From Theobroma cacao (taxonomy: Eukaryota > Streptophyta > Magnoliopsida > Malvales > Malvaceae), in NCBI RefSeq assembly GCF_000208745.1, contig NC_030850.1, forward strand, positions 32,728,599 to 32,792,598: a stretch of 64,000 nucleotides of DNA, read 5' to 3'. Below the pieces are notes generated by a model. It saw only the letters and a program-made list of their open reading frames with translations, searched no databases and had not been told where the DNA came from. Positions 1 to 12,700 of the stretch are shown piece after piece (position 1 is the first letter of the stretch; the number at the start of each line of letters is the position of its first letter). Made by a program: the position numbers and the translations under genes.

Positions 1-630
1 AATACTTGTCACAAACATCATTACAAAACCTTTAACAATGTTGTAAGAATGACGCAATCTTCAAGAAGAATCCCTTCTGAAGTCATTGTTGATCTATTCA
101 TCAAACCTTTCACTTTCCTAAACAGCTGAGACATTCTCCCGCTATAAGGATCCGCCACGTCCGAAATTCGGGTTAATTCACCTTCATTATACATCATAAA
201 CTGAAAATTTGACAAAAAAATAAAACCCAAAAATTCCCCAAACAAAAGCCCAAAGCTATAATCAAATTTGAAAAAGAAAGACACATAATTTAGCTCACCA
301 GTACGTGATCAAGGCACAAAGGAGTCAACCCTCCTCGATTAAACCACTCATTTTTGACCTTCAAATAAACGAATTACTACATAAATAAAATAAAATATAG
401 TAAATTTGAGAAGCTAAGAGAATTAGAAAACTAAAAACCTGGGAAGGTGAAATGACGAAGAGACCAAACTGGCGGGAGATTTTGATGATCAAATCTTTCC
501 AGAATTGGAATTTGGGTTCCCAATCGGATCTTTGACCGCTAAACGCTTTGAATCGGGCCGTGGCCATCAATTCGTCATCCCAATCCGGTACTTCTTTTCT
601 TATGAATTCCCTCACGAATTTCGAATCCAT
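1..630 (-). CDS. CHMP7-like ESCRT-III (SNF7 family) protein, 5' part only
   Basis: ESCRT-III-type protein resembling CHMP7, which acts in endosomal sorting and in sealing or surveillance of the nuclear envelope. Three coding exons are visible on the minus strand: 630-439 (64 codons from ATG at 628-630), 358-299 (20 codons) and 200-30 (57 codons). All are phase 0 with GT-AG introns, and the gene continues beyond the left edge. The joined N-terminus has the plant CHMP7 signature: KEVPDWDDELMATARFKAFS near residues 13-32, a KNEWFNRGGLTPLCLDHVL stretch near 66-84, then MYNEGELTRISDVADPYSGR. These belong to the winged-helix-like N-terminal region; the SNF7 helical part lies outside the window. Assignment rests on remembered family sequence, not a search. 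Exon boundaries are firm because the phases fit. Confidence 0.85.
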
Positions 631-699
631 TTCCTCTTAGCTACCGCAAATATCGGAATTCAACTAAACTCCCGCCCAATTCTTCCGTTTAACTAATGC

Positions 700-3462
700 T
701 GCTTTTTCCTTTTCTTTAGAAGGGTTTCGCAATTTCCTCTCGAAATTTTCATTAGGAAAGGAAAATCCAAAACGGGTTTGGATTGAGAACCAGATCTTAC
801 TCTTTAAGGCCAAGCCCAATAGCAACCTTCTTGGGCCTGCTTTTGTTTCACGAACGAAGAACAGAATACAGATATCTGAACTGTCAACCTTAATGGGTAC
901 GGTTGAAAATTAGGTGCTTATATAAATGGTGACGATGCTTACACTTCATAGTGATTTGCCTCGTCAGAATTTTTTCCTTTTTTTGCGCATTTAAAGCTTG
1001 GAACCTAAACCAAAGTTGTATTCTAATATATGATTAAATCGAATGTTTTGAGTGTTATATATAAAATTTTAATTAGTAATAATTTAAATAAAAAGAATAT
1101 TGAGTGAAATTTACATATGTCAATGAATATTTTACAAATAGATATTTACGTTACTCGATCCGATTAAGTAGGATTAAGATATCTTATAATTGAATTTAGG
1201 TAAGACTCAGGTAATAGTCTTATAGTACTCATTATTTAAACTCGATTATATATGATGATTTTTAATATTAAAATTTAGTTTTATATATTATTTTTTGTTT
1301 ATAAATTTTTCACAATTAATGTAATACTTATTAATATTTATTAATTTTTCTAAACATGGTTTTAAACTTTAATTTATTTTTTTATGAACTAAGTTTAATT
1401 TATTAACTTTTATTAATAATATATATAAAAATTAATTTTAAATTTATTTTAATCGGATAAACAGGTTTGGGTATTTTACAAGTAATGTCTAGGATATGCG
1501 GGTACGAATTTTGAATATAATTCAAAATATAATCAAGTATTTGTAGAATTTGGATACTATATCTAATAATAAGATTTGAGATAATTTAAAAATTAATAAA
1601 TATCTAACCTGTTGACATTTTTATTACAATACGAATATCCGCAGAAAACGATTCAAAGTATTTTCCTGACTAAATTTGAAAATCAAGTGAAAAGAATAAA
1701 AGTTAAATTATTTGCTTTATAATATAGTAAAGATATATAACCGAAGTAACCATATACCTTGCTAGGTACCATGAGTTTGGATTGAACAACAATAATTAAT
1801 GATGATTTGTTGGTTCTAAGATTTACATTGGATTTTTCTTTTTTGGGTATTATTATTTGTGTCTGTTTATTAAGTGTGAGAGGAGGGTCCTTTCCTTTGC
1901 ATTGCATGATGAATGAAATAATTGTGACATGGATTCAGCAATAATCTCAAGTCCATTTCAAGGGATCTGATCAAGCTTTTTCGATCACCCAAAAATAGAA
2001 TTAGAATAAATTCAATTCAGTTTATGGATGCCTAAGAACACTGCTGACATGGTCTGGAAAGGATTTAAATTCATTTCTCTGCTACGGTTGTGTTAATGAA
2101 TTGTAGACCTTATAAATCTGTAACCTTTGACTTGTTATTGGCCATCAGACACCTCAGATGATCTGCCAGTCACTTTTGTATCTGCAAGCCTTAAAAGGAT
2201 TTGCTTTTTGTGGTCTCTATGTGAGACTTTGAATGAATTTCTGTACTTTTCGTAAAAAAAAAAAAAAAAAACGAACTAGGATCATTTGGCAGGAACTAAA
2301 AACACAAGAACCAGCAAAACGTATCTTAGTTATAAATTGATGGCTAGCTGGAACAGCTTGAGCAGTGGGGCCAAACCAAAACGAATACGGCAATGGTCCA
2401 TGGATGTCTAATCATTTAACTTGATAGGTGTTTCATTAAACTTAATAATTTTAGATACAATATATTAACATAATACGAAAATATACGGAGTTAAATAGAT
2501 TTGAGTTTAACATTAACGTATTTTTTGTCTAATTGTATCTGAAACGTTTAAGACACGAAAATTTTTATGTGTTAATGTGTCAGATACAAGTAATACGTTT
2601 AATTAATCGTATTATCGTGTTTAAACGTATAAACGTGTTTAATCATGTTATTGTGTTTAAACATATATGTATGATATGTTTATTAATTTGTTTAAAATTA
2701 ATAGTCAAAGACTATTTTAGTATTACTTAAATAATTTTGAACAATTATTTTAGTAAGATTTTTAAATTTTATAAAAATAATAATGTAATTATGTCATGCC
2801 CAAACCTTAATTTTAAATTTTGTTTTGTTATATTTGATATTATCGTTATTTTTTTATGATAATTGCTTTTATAATTATTAATTTTAAATTTAAATAATAA
2901 AATTATATTTAATTATAAATATTTTTATCTAATCATATTATTAATCGTATCATGTCATATATTGACACGTTTAATAAATATATTAATCATGTCGTGTCGT
3001 ATTATACGATTATTAAATATATATATATATATGTATTTTAAATTCAAAACATGAAAATTATTTATATCGTATTTATATTTAACTTTAACGTATTTCATAT
3101 TTAATTATATATGACACATTTAAGATATAAAAACATAAATTATCATATTTACATTTCTAGCAAGAAAGGAGAAGGGAGGGGTTTCAGGGATAAGGTTAAA
3201 ACTAGTTAGTATATATCTAAAAAGAGCTGCCTTATTATAAGCCACACATGCCAATTGCCAAGCCAAGGCCGCAAAAATTGTCCCCCACGTATAAGCTCCA
3301 TTTTCTTGCCTCAGCAATGACCTCACTGTCATCCACGGGGCATCCCTGCATGGAAGGACCAAATCCCAGCCTCATCTATATGTATTCTACAAACCAACAT
3401 CTTATTGACACAATCTTTGCCACACTGATCCCAAAAAAAAGCAGAGGAAATACTTTGTCCGG
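700..3462. other. Intergenic region between CHMP7-like gene and P450
   Basis: No gene is supported here. The first 200 bases are probably 5' leader and promoter of the leftward CHMP7-like gene. From about 1020 to 1680 the DNA is extremely AT-rich. There is an 18-A run near 2254-2271. A decayed repeat with direct-repeat ends lies at about 2509-3150 (listed separately). The last 300 bases are the P450 promoter region; I see no convincing TATA box at a fixed distance. Confidence 0.6.
2509..3150. repeat. Decayed repeat element with imperfect direct repeats at its ends
   Basis: The stretch starting at 2509 (TTTAACATTAACGTATTT) recurs about 571 bases downstream at 3080 (TTTAACTTTAACGTATTT). Similarity continues imperfectly for roughly 60 bases. 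Between them are many CGTGTTTAA and TCGTGTCGTATTA words and a TA microsatellite near 3017-3031. This could be a degraded LTR-type or tandem element. No coding capacity remains. Confidence 0.35.
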
Positions 3463-5522
3463 ATGGATTATGTTAGTTTGGCCTTGAAAACTGCTTTGGT
3501 GGTTGTTCTGGTCTCCAAGATTTTGCAAGTGTTTAAGATTGTTGTGTGGAGGCCACATGCCCTGACGAAATGCTTCAAGAAGCAAGGAATCAGAGGGCCA
3601 CCATACTCTCTCCTTAGGGGTTCTCTCGATGAGATAAAGAAGTTGCGACAAGCAGCCGAAGAAATTATATTGGACACCAACTCAAATGATATTGTTAAGC
3701 GTGTTCTCCCACACTACTATATATGGTCCTCAGAATATGGTCAGCTTCCTTCTTATAGTACTACTATAACATAGTAATTCCTTAAGTTTTAGTGCTCCCG
3801 TGTCGATGTATAAGTTCTGCTAGATTTTCGTAGATTAACCAGATTGATTGATTAATACTCTTTTATCATTCGGATGAACCAGCTTTGCATGTTATTTTCT
3901 TGCCACACAGGAGAGACATTTCTGTATTGGCATGGAACAGATCCCCGTCTTTGCATTTCAGACCCCGAGCTGGCCAAGCAAATACTATCAAACAAGTTTG
4001 GTTACTACAACAAACCCCGTGCGAGACCTTCAGTCGAGATGTTAGCAGGGAAAGGATTGGCTTTGATTAATGGACTAGACTGGGTTAGGCGCAGAAGAAT
4101 TCTTAATCCTGCTTTCTCCTTGGACAAGATTAAGGTTTCAAAAAATTCCGAATAATCCTATTTGCCTTCTTACTTGAAACAAAGATTAATTTTTTCATCG
4201 TTTTGTTAATATCTTGGGAAATTTATCAGCATCTCCATGTCCATGTCCATGGCTTAAAGGGGATATATGGATCTTACAGGTTATGGTAAAGAGAATGGTG
4301 GTTTGTTCGATATCCATGTTTGACGAGTGGAAACATCAAGCTGAGTTAGCTGAAGACCACTGTACAAAGATAGAGATCTGCGGAGAATTTCAAAAGCTAA
4401 CAGCTGATATAATTGCACACACTGCTTTTGGAAGTAGCTATATCCATGGAAGGGAGGCTTTCACGGCACAAAGAGAGCTTCAAAGATGGTGTGCAGCTTC
4501 AAGTGCGAATATTTTCATCCCTGGCAGCCAGTAACAATTATACTCTTACACCTCAATTTCTTCTCTATCAATTTCTTCTCTAAGTTTTTAGATTTGTCTT
4601 AATTTTTCTCAAATCTTTCAGATATCTCCCTACTCCATCCAACCTTCAAATGTGGAAGCTTGACAGGAAACTAAAGGGTTCACTAAGCCGCATCATGGAG
4701 AGTAGATTGACTTCCAAAATCAGCGGTGGTGCAAATTGCCCTTACGGAGATGATCTACTCGGTTTGATGATGGCAGCTGCGGAACCTACTCAATCTAAAG
4801 GAAATCTCAAGTTGCACATGGATGAAATCTTGGAGGAATGCAAAACATTCTTTATCGCAGGGCATGAGACGACTTCCAATTTATTAACTTGGACAATTCT
4901 CTTGTTGAGCATACACCCAGACTGGCAGGCAAAACTCAGAGAAGAGGTCTTGGAGGAATGTGGGATGGGAATTCCAGATGCTGATATGTTGGCTAAGTTG
5001 AAATTGGTAACATTTCAAGAACTATTTTATTCTCTTAATTAAAACATTGTCTTAAATGTTTTAAAAACCTGAATTGGACACTAATATCAGGTGAACATGA
5101 TTCTACTGGAGGTCTTGAGACTGTATTGCCCAGTGATACTGTTGATGAGAGAGGCATCGGAAGACATGAAGTTGGGGAATCTAATGATTCCGAAACACAC
5201 ACTTTTAACAATTCCAGTGGTGAAGATTCATCGAAGCAAAGAATATTGGGGAGAGGATGCAGATGAGTTCAACCCAATGAGATTCATGAATGGGATCTCC
5301 AAAGCAGCAAAGCATCCGAATGCATTAATGGCCTTTTCAATTGGTCCAAGAGCTTGTATTGGGCAGAATTTCGCGATGCTGGAAGCAAAAGCTGTGCTTG
5401 CGCTCATTCTTCAGAGGTTTTCCTTCTCCCACTCCCCTGACTACAAACATGCTCCGGCCGACTACCTTACTTTACAGCCCCAACACGGTCTCCCTATTAT
5501 TGTAAAACCTCTTAACATGTGA
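3463..5522 (+). CDS. Cytochrome P450, CYP72 clan, CYP709-like
   Basis: Heme-thiolate monooxygenase anchored in the ER membrane; the substrate cannot be read from sequence. Five exons join in frame: 3463-3739, 3911-4134, 4280-4530, 4622-5006 and 5091-5522, giving 522 residues, a normal length. The ATG at 3463 opens a hydrophobic anchor ([20 protein letters not shown]). The oxygen-binding I-helix motif AGHETT is at about residues 330-335, the K-helix ExxR (EVLR) at 386-389, the PERF-type motif FNPMRF at 439-444, and the heme loop [10 protein letters not shown] carries the cysteine ligand at about 468. The opening [12 protein letters not shown] and the YYNKP segment resemble CYP709B proteins, but CYP72, CYP714 and CYP735 relatives are not excluded at subfamily level. 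A decayed tandem copy lies 1.6 kb downstream. Nothing in the reading frame is broken. Confidence 0.93.
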
Positions 5523-7103
5523 AATACCTTTTTTGGCTAAGCCATGAACTATTTCATTGGTTTAATAATTCAATGGGGTTACATAAGTTAGTAGCCTTAC
5601 ATGGGAAACACAGAGTTTGACCCATATAAACCACCCACCCTAGACAACCATTGCCTGAACCCTCCCTTACAAAATGAAAGCTCACTCTGTACGGTTCCAA
5701 TCAATACCAGAAACATTTCACGAAAACATTTACTTAGCCAGAAAGAGTTCCTAAGTCATCAGCAGGTCCTGTGAAATACTTGCAGAGAACTTGCTTAAGA
5801 TTATCGAAAATATTCTCTGCAACTAGCCTCAAGGGCGTGTTTTGTATTGATATAGTATTATAAATTTTAATGGGCCAAGAACATAAACAAATCTAATGGG
5901 CATTAATAATTTTTATTTTTCTTTGGGTTCTATTTTATCTTTACACTATTAGACCAAATGTTTTAAAATTAGAGATGAAAAGTATGGACAATGGACTACG
6001 GTGAATCATGAAGTGACCTAGACCATGGTTGTGAAAATATTTTGTTGAAGAAAATATATATGTATATTCCAGCCCATCTTACGTGGCCCCAGATGGCTGT
6101 ACACAATCGTCACCAACCTCGTAGCGTTTGCAATGCTTTTCACTGTACGAAACATGACAGCTTTAATTGTCTCTCCTTCCTAGTAAAAACAAAATGTAAG
6201 AAAAATCTCTCTCTTGTATTAAACCAAAGAGTAGAAAGAATCTCTAAATTCTCTCCGCACCTAAACCGGATGATGTTCGGATTCTTCTCCTCTTTACACT
6301 TGTCATCTGATTGGAAATTAATAAAATTTCTATGGCTATAGGGTCCTCTATTGATTGATGGAAATAGTGATAGGGACATGATATACAAGTAACAGCAAAA
6401 TATTAACTTATCAGATTTTTCAGCATATCTGTAAATCACATAATCAATGTTTTGAAGTATGAAATCTATCAAACAAGGATTTGCCTCCATAAAATTTGCT
6501 TTTCAAATTTTCACCATAATTTTTTGATTATCACAAATCTGTATATATAAATATGTATAACATTGTAAAGATTCAAGCTTCATAATATACAAACACCTTT
6601 TCTTATATTGGAAACTATGTATTTGCTTATGCATTTTGATGGTTACGATTACATGGTAACCTCTCTATTCCAAAAAAATTTCTATGGTTTATCATAAAAA
6701 TGAAAAATAGAGCTTTTGGTTTCTTTTCCCCTCACCCACCTTTCTTCAAAATCATTTTCATCTCTGAACGACTAAGATTCTTAAGAAAATCAAAGATAAG
6801 AGAGCTTTAACTTAACCAGTAGTAGATATTTGAATTTAATTATTAATGTATTATTTTTATATGAAAATACATCTCGAAATAAGTAAAAAACCTACATCAC
6901 CACTCTGGACAATAATGAAAATAACCCACGATAATTGACAAAATTCACTTAAATATTTTTACTCCTTGCAAGTTCGAGGGAATTTGACTTAACAACTCAA
7001 ATGTCGAGTTAGTTAAAAGATGTTCTTCTTAAACTGCCCTTTCTTCTCATTTTAAGACATTATTGAGCAGACCACCGCGTGCATGGTCTTCTGGGTCATG
7101 CAG
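5523..7103. other. Spacer between intact P450 and its pseudogene
   Basis: Contains the P450 3' UTR and AT-rich DNA. I see no trace of exons 1 and 2 of the downstream P450 copy here, so the duplicate appears to be 5'-truncated rather than simply mutated. Short open frames around 6042-6490 on both strands have no family features. Confidence 0.55.
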
Positions 7104-8345
7104 GGTACGGTGAACAAGATGGCAACATGTACCATATCCGTGCTTGAAGAGTCAAAGCTACTATACCCGAGGGACAATGTAAAAGATAGAAGTGATCGGA
7201 GAATTTCAAAAAACTATGCACTGCCTTGGAAGTAGCTAAATTCAGGGCAAGGAGGCCTTCCAGGCACAAAAATTGCTTCAACGTTGGGTTATAGCTTCCT
7301 ATGCCAAAATCTTCTTCCCTGGCAGCCAGTGATTATTAACTCATATACTCTTGACTTATCTTTTCTTAATTTGGATTTTGGAATTTGCCTAGGTTTTACT
7401 GCTAAACAAAATGCTTAACATTTAACAATATTTGCTTGCATATGTCTTCCCACTTCATCAAATCTCCAAATATGGAAGCTTGATAGGAAAATTAAAATCA
7501 CACTGAGGGGCACCATCCAGAGTAGATTGAATTCTAAAGCTACCAGCAAATCAGAATCTCCTTATGGAGATGATCTAGTTGGTCTTATGATTGCAAACTC
7601 AGAAATTAACGACTGAAAATGATGGTACAAACTGACTATGGATGAAGTCATGGAGGAGTGCAAAACATATATTTCTTTACAGGCCACTATTAGATCGCCA
7701 ATTTGTTAATTTGGACCATTTTCTGTTGAGCTCACATCAAGAATGGCAAGCAAAACTCAGAGAAGAGTTGTAAAGGAGTTTAGAATGAATATTCCAGATG
7801 CTGATATGCTCGCCAAATTAAAATTAGTAAGTTTACCACAAATATATTATTATCTTGAATAATTACCAGAAATTTTCACAAGTCCGAATTGGCCTAAGCT
7901 GTTTATTTATTAGGTAAACATGTTCCTGCTGGAGGTTTTAAGGCTGTATTGCCCGTTCCTAATGACGATTAGGGAGGCACCAGAAGACTTGAAATTGGGG
8001 AATCTAATGGTACCAAAAAGCACGTGTTCAATCAACTGAGATTCAATAGATCTGATGATTCATCATAGCTAAGAATATTGGGGAGAAGATGCAAAGGAGT
8101 TCAATCCACTGAGATTCAAGTATGGAATCTCCAAAGCAGCAAAGCAACCCAATGCATTTCTCGCCTTTGCAATTGGCCCAAGGCCTGGCATTGGGCAGAA
8201 TTTCGCAATGTAGGAAGCCAAAACTGTGAGCTCCTTGATTCTTCAAAGGTTTTCCTTATCCTCACTCCCTTGAGTATAAGCATGCACCTGTCAACTGTCT
8301 TTCCTACACCCACAATCTGACCTCCCCGTTATTGTGAACACAAAG
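7104..8345 (+). pseudogene. Cytochrome P450 pseudogene, 5'-truncated tandem copy of the 3463-5522 gene
   Basis: DNA similarity to exons 3, 4 and 5 of the upstream P450 is clear, in the same order and spacing: about 7104-7330, 7442-7827 and 7914-8345. Exons 1 and 2 are missing. Reading frames are broken by many stops and indels: the I-helix AGHETT region near 7670-7700 is scrambled, there is an in-frame TAG near 8067 before the YWGED motif, and a stop follows the heme loop near 8211. The heme loop itself reads [14 protein letters not shown], so the cysteine ligand codon has become glycine. The EVLRLYCP and FNPLRF motifs are still readable, so the copy is not very old. It cannot make a working P450. 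Confidence 0.93.
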
Positions 8346-9079
8346 CCACAGTGTTGGTGTTATATCGGACCTTGTTCAAGGTTACTGCAAACTTATGGTG
8401 TCTAAGTTGATTCTTCTTCCAAATTCTACTGCATCCACAGTTTCATTAAACTCTTTCATCCTGGTAAATAACAGGGTAATGCATTTTTTAGCTTGAATAT
8501 TATAGATTGTTTAGTGTTACTACCAGTTATGAGTACTTTGATAACTGAGAACTTGGCATGTGGTTGGCCTTCTCCGTAAAGAGTTGGGATGGCAGCCTCA
8601 GAGTCATATGACTCGGCCTACTTTGACTTCGCACCTCCCAATTAACATGGTCCTACCCAAATTCTCCCCGGCCTCTCTAATATAATTGTTCACCAATTTT
8701 GCTAGTCAACTACTTTATTAGCAATATTAAAAAGAAACTTTGCTGTCGCCAATGGAGATTGAAGCAAAATACTAGTCAACAATCACAGCACACACAATAA
8801 CCATCATTAGGCATTGATTAATGGGTATATGTTGAAAGAAGTTAAAACATAAAAATCCTAATTTTATACGGAGCCTAAGGCAACAAACTTCAACATGTTC
8901 AATCTAACGCCTTCTATGTCTAGTGTACACTTTGCTATCCCATTGTATATCATCTTTCCCAGAAACCCCCTTAACTGGGATTTTCCTATCTAACAATCAG
9001 ATTCGCCTAAACTCCAGGTGAATTCTATCTAGTCCAGTATATTAAAAGGAAAGGTTCAAAAGAATGAGAATCCAACCCT
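8346..9079. other. Intergenic spacer, nothing recognised
   Basis: Seven hundred bases between the P450 pseudogene and the stop codon of the leftward SMR gene. The right part probably includes the SMR 3' UTR. No RNA gene or repeat was seen. Confidence 0.5.
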
Positions 9080-9394
9080 TCACTGCCCGGAAGATGTCTC
9101 CGAGGAAAGCTGATCAGGGGAAAATATGGTCTCAATCTCTTTATCGTCTACAATCTTCTTGGGCTCATTTTTATCGGCAGGGAAGGAACCCTTACGTTTC
9201 CTTGGGGCTGGTGGGCATGTCAAGGATTCAGGAATCCGATGCTCTTTAGAAGTCGGAGTCCTACAGGATTCACTGTCGGCAACTGGAGCTGCCTCGCTGT
9301 TGCACTCTCCTTCTTCTACATTAACTGTTAGCTTTGCAATTTTGTCAGAAAGAATTTGTTGCGCGTCTTCTTTGGTGTAAACATTGATTACCAT
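9080..9394 (-). CDS. SIAMESE-RELATED (SMR) cyclin-dependent kinase inhibitor
   Basis: Small plant-specific nuclear inhibitor of CDK-cyclin complexes that stops mitosis and promotes endoreduplication, often under stress. It is an intronless frame of 104 residues, ATG at 9392-9394, stop at 9080-9082, and most SMR genes are single-exon and of this size. The family core is visible: CRTPTSKEHRIP at residues 44-55, CPPAPRKRK at 60-68 (SIM motif and basic nuclear-localisation-like stretch), and an acidic VDDKEIETIF near 82-91 that resembles the C-terminal cyclin-contact region. Which member of the Arabidopsis SMR1-17 set is closest cannot be told by eye. A TATA-like sequence and a 91-bp tandem duplication lie upstream. 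Confidence 0.88.
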   Translation of the reverse strand: MVINVYTKEDAQQILSDKIAKLTVNVEEGECNSEAAPVADSESCRTPTSKEHRIPESLTCPPAPRKRKGSFPADKNEPKKIVDDKEIETIFSPDQLSSETSSGQ

Positions 9395-9565
9395 TTTTTT
9401 TTTCTCTCAATTGGGATTTATCGAAGACAGAGATCTGATTGGGATCTGGTCATACGGTGGGGAGAAGAGAAACAATGGGAAATTTTTAGGGCATACAAAA
9501 CCAAACAAAGGAGAAGAGTGGGGTCCACGGTTTGGTTGAGTTTGACTTTTGTTTTTTGTTTTTAA

Positions 9566-9575
9566 TTTAATTTAT
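9566..9575 (-). promoter_or_regulatory. Possible TATA box of the SMR gene
   Basis: On the minus strand the sequence reads TATAAATTAAAT about 170 bases upstream of the SMR start codon. In this AT-rich DNA such words are common, so only its position before the gene supports it. Confidence 0.3.
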
Positions 9576-9757
9576 AAGCAGCCGGACACTATGCCCCGTG
9601 CTTTAGGCGAAACTTGATATTTATTAAAATCATATTTATACTAAGATATATCTCTGTCGATATTACAAGCAGCCGGACATTATACCCCGTGTTTTATGCG
9701 AAACTTGTTGTTTATTAAATCATATTTGTACTACGATATATCTCTCTTGATGTTAGT
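9576..9757. repeat. Two-copy tandem repeat, 91-bp unit, upstream of SMR
   Basis: Copy one starts at 9576 (AAGCAGCCGGACACTATGCC), copy two at 9667 (AAGCAGCCGGACATTATACC). Both continue through CCCCGTG, GCGAAACTTG, a TTTATTAAA stretch and GATATATCTCT with few differences. Each unit is a GC-rich island in AT-rich DNA. It lies just upstream of the putative SMR TATA box, so it could duplicate promoter elements. Confidence 0.85.
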
Positions 9758-12700
9758 AAAAACTCCATATGTACTGATAATTGTATTATATTTGATCAAT
9801 TATTGAAAATGGAGGTATCCTAGAATATGATACGTTTTTTATAAATTTAATTTTATCATATTATCAAAATTTCTTTTTTATTTATTTTTAAGTGAAATAT
9901 AAAAAATATTTTTTATGAATTTCAATAGATTTAAAATTTAAATAAAAATACTAAAAAAATCAAATTTCTCTTTTGATTTCAACTCAGGTTTTTTAACTTT
10001 TAATTAATAAATAAATATAAAAATATGCATTTTATTTAAAAATATATATTGTTCAAAAATTTGTTGAGAGTTTAAATTAAAAAATAATCATCTATAATCT
10101 TCAATTCAATTAATAAATAAAATATTTTTATTTTTTATTTTAATATGTAAATATTATTTACAATTAATTTTAAAAAAATTTTCATAACTTATGACATTCA
10201 ATATTCAAAAATTAAATTTCGATACACAATATATCGATTTAACGATTATAGTGGTTATTACTTATGAATATTTTGACTAAAGTTATTTAAAAAATTAAAT
10301 TAAAAAAATCAAAACCAATAAGATAGACTATAGTTGAAATAATTATAAAATATTAATTTAAAATTTTGTTTAATTTTTATTATGAAAATATTTTTTAATT
10401 TAGTATATAGTAATAAATAATGTTTTAATTAAAAATTATGTGTGTAATTTTCAATTAAATTTTACATATAATTAATTTATAAGCTATCTTCGTTTTTATT
10501 TTTATTTAATAACTTTTAATAAAATTTAAAAAATTCCATCTGAAATTTTTTCATTTAAATCTTACTTGAGAAGAAGGAAAGTCTAGTGAGGGAAATGTAA
10601 ATTAAAGAACTAAAGAAATTCTCAAACAATAAAATTTAAAGGATCTATAATTACATACCCCCTTCCTCCAAATCCAATTGTAAGCGAGGAATTCAAAATT
10701 TCCGTCCTAAATTCCCAATGATCAATTAGGCATGTGGAAGGATGAGATTTGCAGAATTGCTTCAAGAATTGCAGAATTGTTATTCGCGGAAGACAAACAG
10801 AGTATCCTGTTATGTCGACAGAGTCGCCGATGAGGGTTCTTCGTCCGCCCGGAGGCTGAAAGGTTAGCCTTCTAATCATATAAAACATGATGTAACATCT
10901 GTCCAATCTAAATTTCCCAAGGCTGCCTGCCTGCCTGCCTAAAAAGAAGAGAGTAGTTCAATTGTAACTCAATTCTTGATTTTTATGGGTTTTTTATGCG
11001 CATTGTTTATCGTTTACCACGCTAATTTCACTTTTCAGATGCAGATTGATTCTATTTTCATGATGTACATCGATAGCTAAAGATGCTGCTGCTTTTTCCT
11101 CATGCGTGCATCTAATCGTCCCATATAGCCTGGTTCATCACTTACATGCTTTCAATATGTTCTTCACCCATCTCTGACCGAATCAGTCATGAAAAAACGA
11201 AAGCAAGATAATCATGTTATGGTTATGGAAACGCTGCTACTTTTTAATTTCTCAAGGTGCTTGAAACCGTGCTATAATCTATGCATACAGGTGGTTATTT
11301 CTAAAGATCCTGAGCACCATATGCAAATGCAACACAATTACTTGGAACAAGCCAACAGAACAGCAGATAACTGAAATGGTCTGTGTAGCCAAATCATTGG
11401 TTTTCTAATTTACAGTGAACCTCCTAATAGTTTTAGCTTTCAATCTTCTAGCTGGCTTGGTCCGTCTGTCAACCCAGAATGTGTGTGTAAGCCCAGTCCG
11501 GCCTTCAATTTAATCGTTTGTGTTTCGTGTTTCGATTGGTCTCTTCTCTTTCACCTAAAAGAAAAATTAAACAATAATACTGCATTAGCGTGACGTCGGC
11601 CATATATCATTTCAGGCAAAGCTGAATTGGTATTGACAGAAGGAATATACAAAAAAGTACTAGCAGAATATGTTACCCGAGTTTAGCTTCAGCCGAGAGT
11701 TCCTTTTATGCCTAGACAAACACTTTGATCATCTTTCAGTTGGTTTTGGGGATTTACCTGCACTCTTTTTTGGTCTTTTCCTTCTTTACATATACGATTT
11801 CTCACTTTCTTGCCTGTCTTGTCTTTTCAGCGCTAAGTTGCCAGGGCCTGGTTACCACATGCTGTAAGGCGGGTAGTGGTGCTATCAACGTCCGATGACG
11901 ACTTCCCTTCAACGTTGTGATGTGGAAATAGAGTAGAAATGGATGACAAGTTTAATCTAGTTCTTTGTTGGAGCGCAAGGCTATATGTCTTCTTATTGGT
12001 TGAAACTTGGAACTTTTGTAACATCAGGGAACGTGCAAAATCTTGAGAAACCAATAATGATATTAGTCCCTGCCTCCATGGATAAAGCAGGCTCTGATGG
12101 AGGTGAGATTATTGTTATATGGTAGGGAATGAGAACAATAGAAACTTATGAGTGAGATCAGACAAGCATCAGTAAATTCGATTCCTTGGCACACTGTTTA
12201 AAAGGAAAAATGTTCAAGACATCATGACATGTCAACCAGTTCCTTCATATGCAGCTTTCTGTAAGGTGAAAGGCTTCAAATTCCTGATTGTTTTGCTGGG
12301 TTGACAGTCCCTGGATTTGTCCATACAGCAGAGTGGTGTTGCTGCTGAGTGCTGATTCACTGAATGATCCTGACTCAGTGAAGATTTCTGACAAAGGAGC
12401 AGCGATGAGATTGGGCACTGCAGCCTTCTCTTTTTCTGTAGGATTTCATAGCCCCGCGTGGTCAGCCCAGTTAGTGAGATACAGAGTGGATTCTTATTTT
12501 TCTGTCATGGTTCAAATTTAATTTAAATTCACTCAAATATTATTTACTCGTTGAAAACAAAAACAAGAAGTATCAACTAAAAAGAGTTTCAAGTGTATTT
12601 GCCTGCACTCATGAGGGAATAATTCCTAGAAGTTACAAAATGTGATATCCTCTACATATTCCTGCTAAAAGGAGGATACCTTGATCACTACATAACTCAG

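Noticed and set aside
10622..10906. A 94-codon minus-strand open frame
   Set aside because: No recognisable domain, no splice partner and poor coding composition; I cannot separate it from chance in this spacer.
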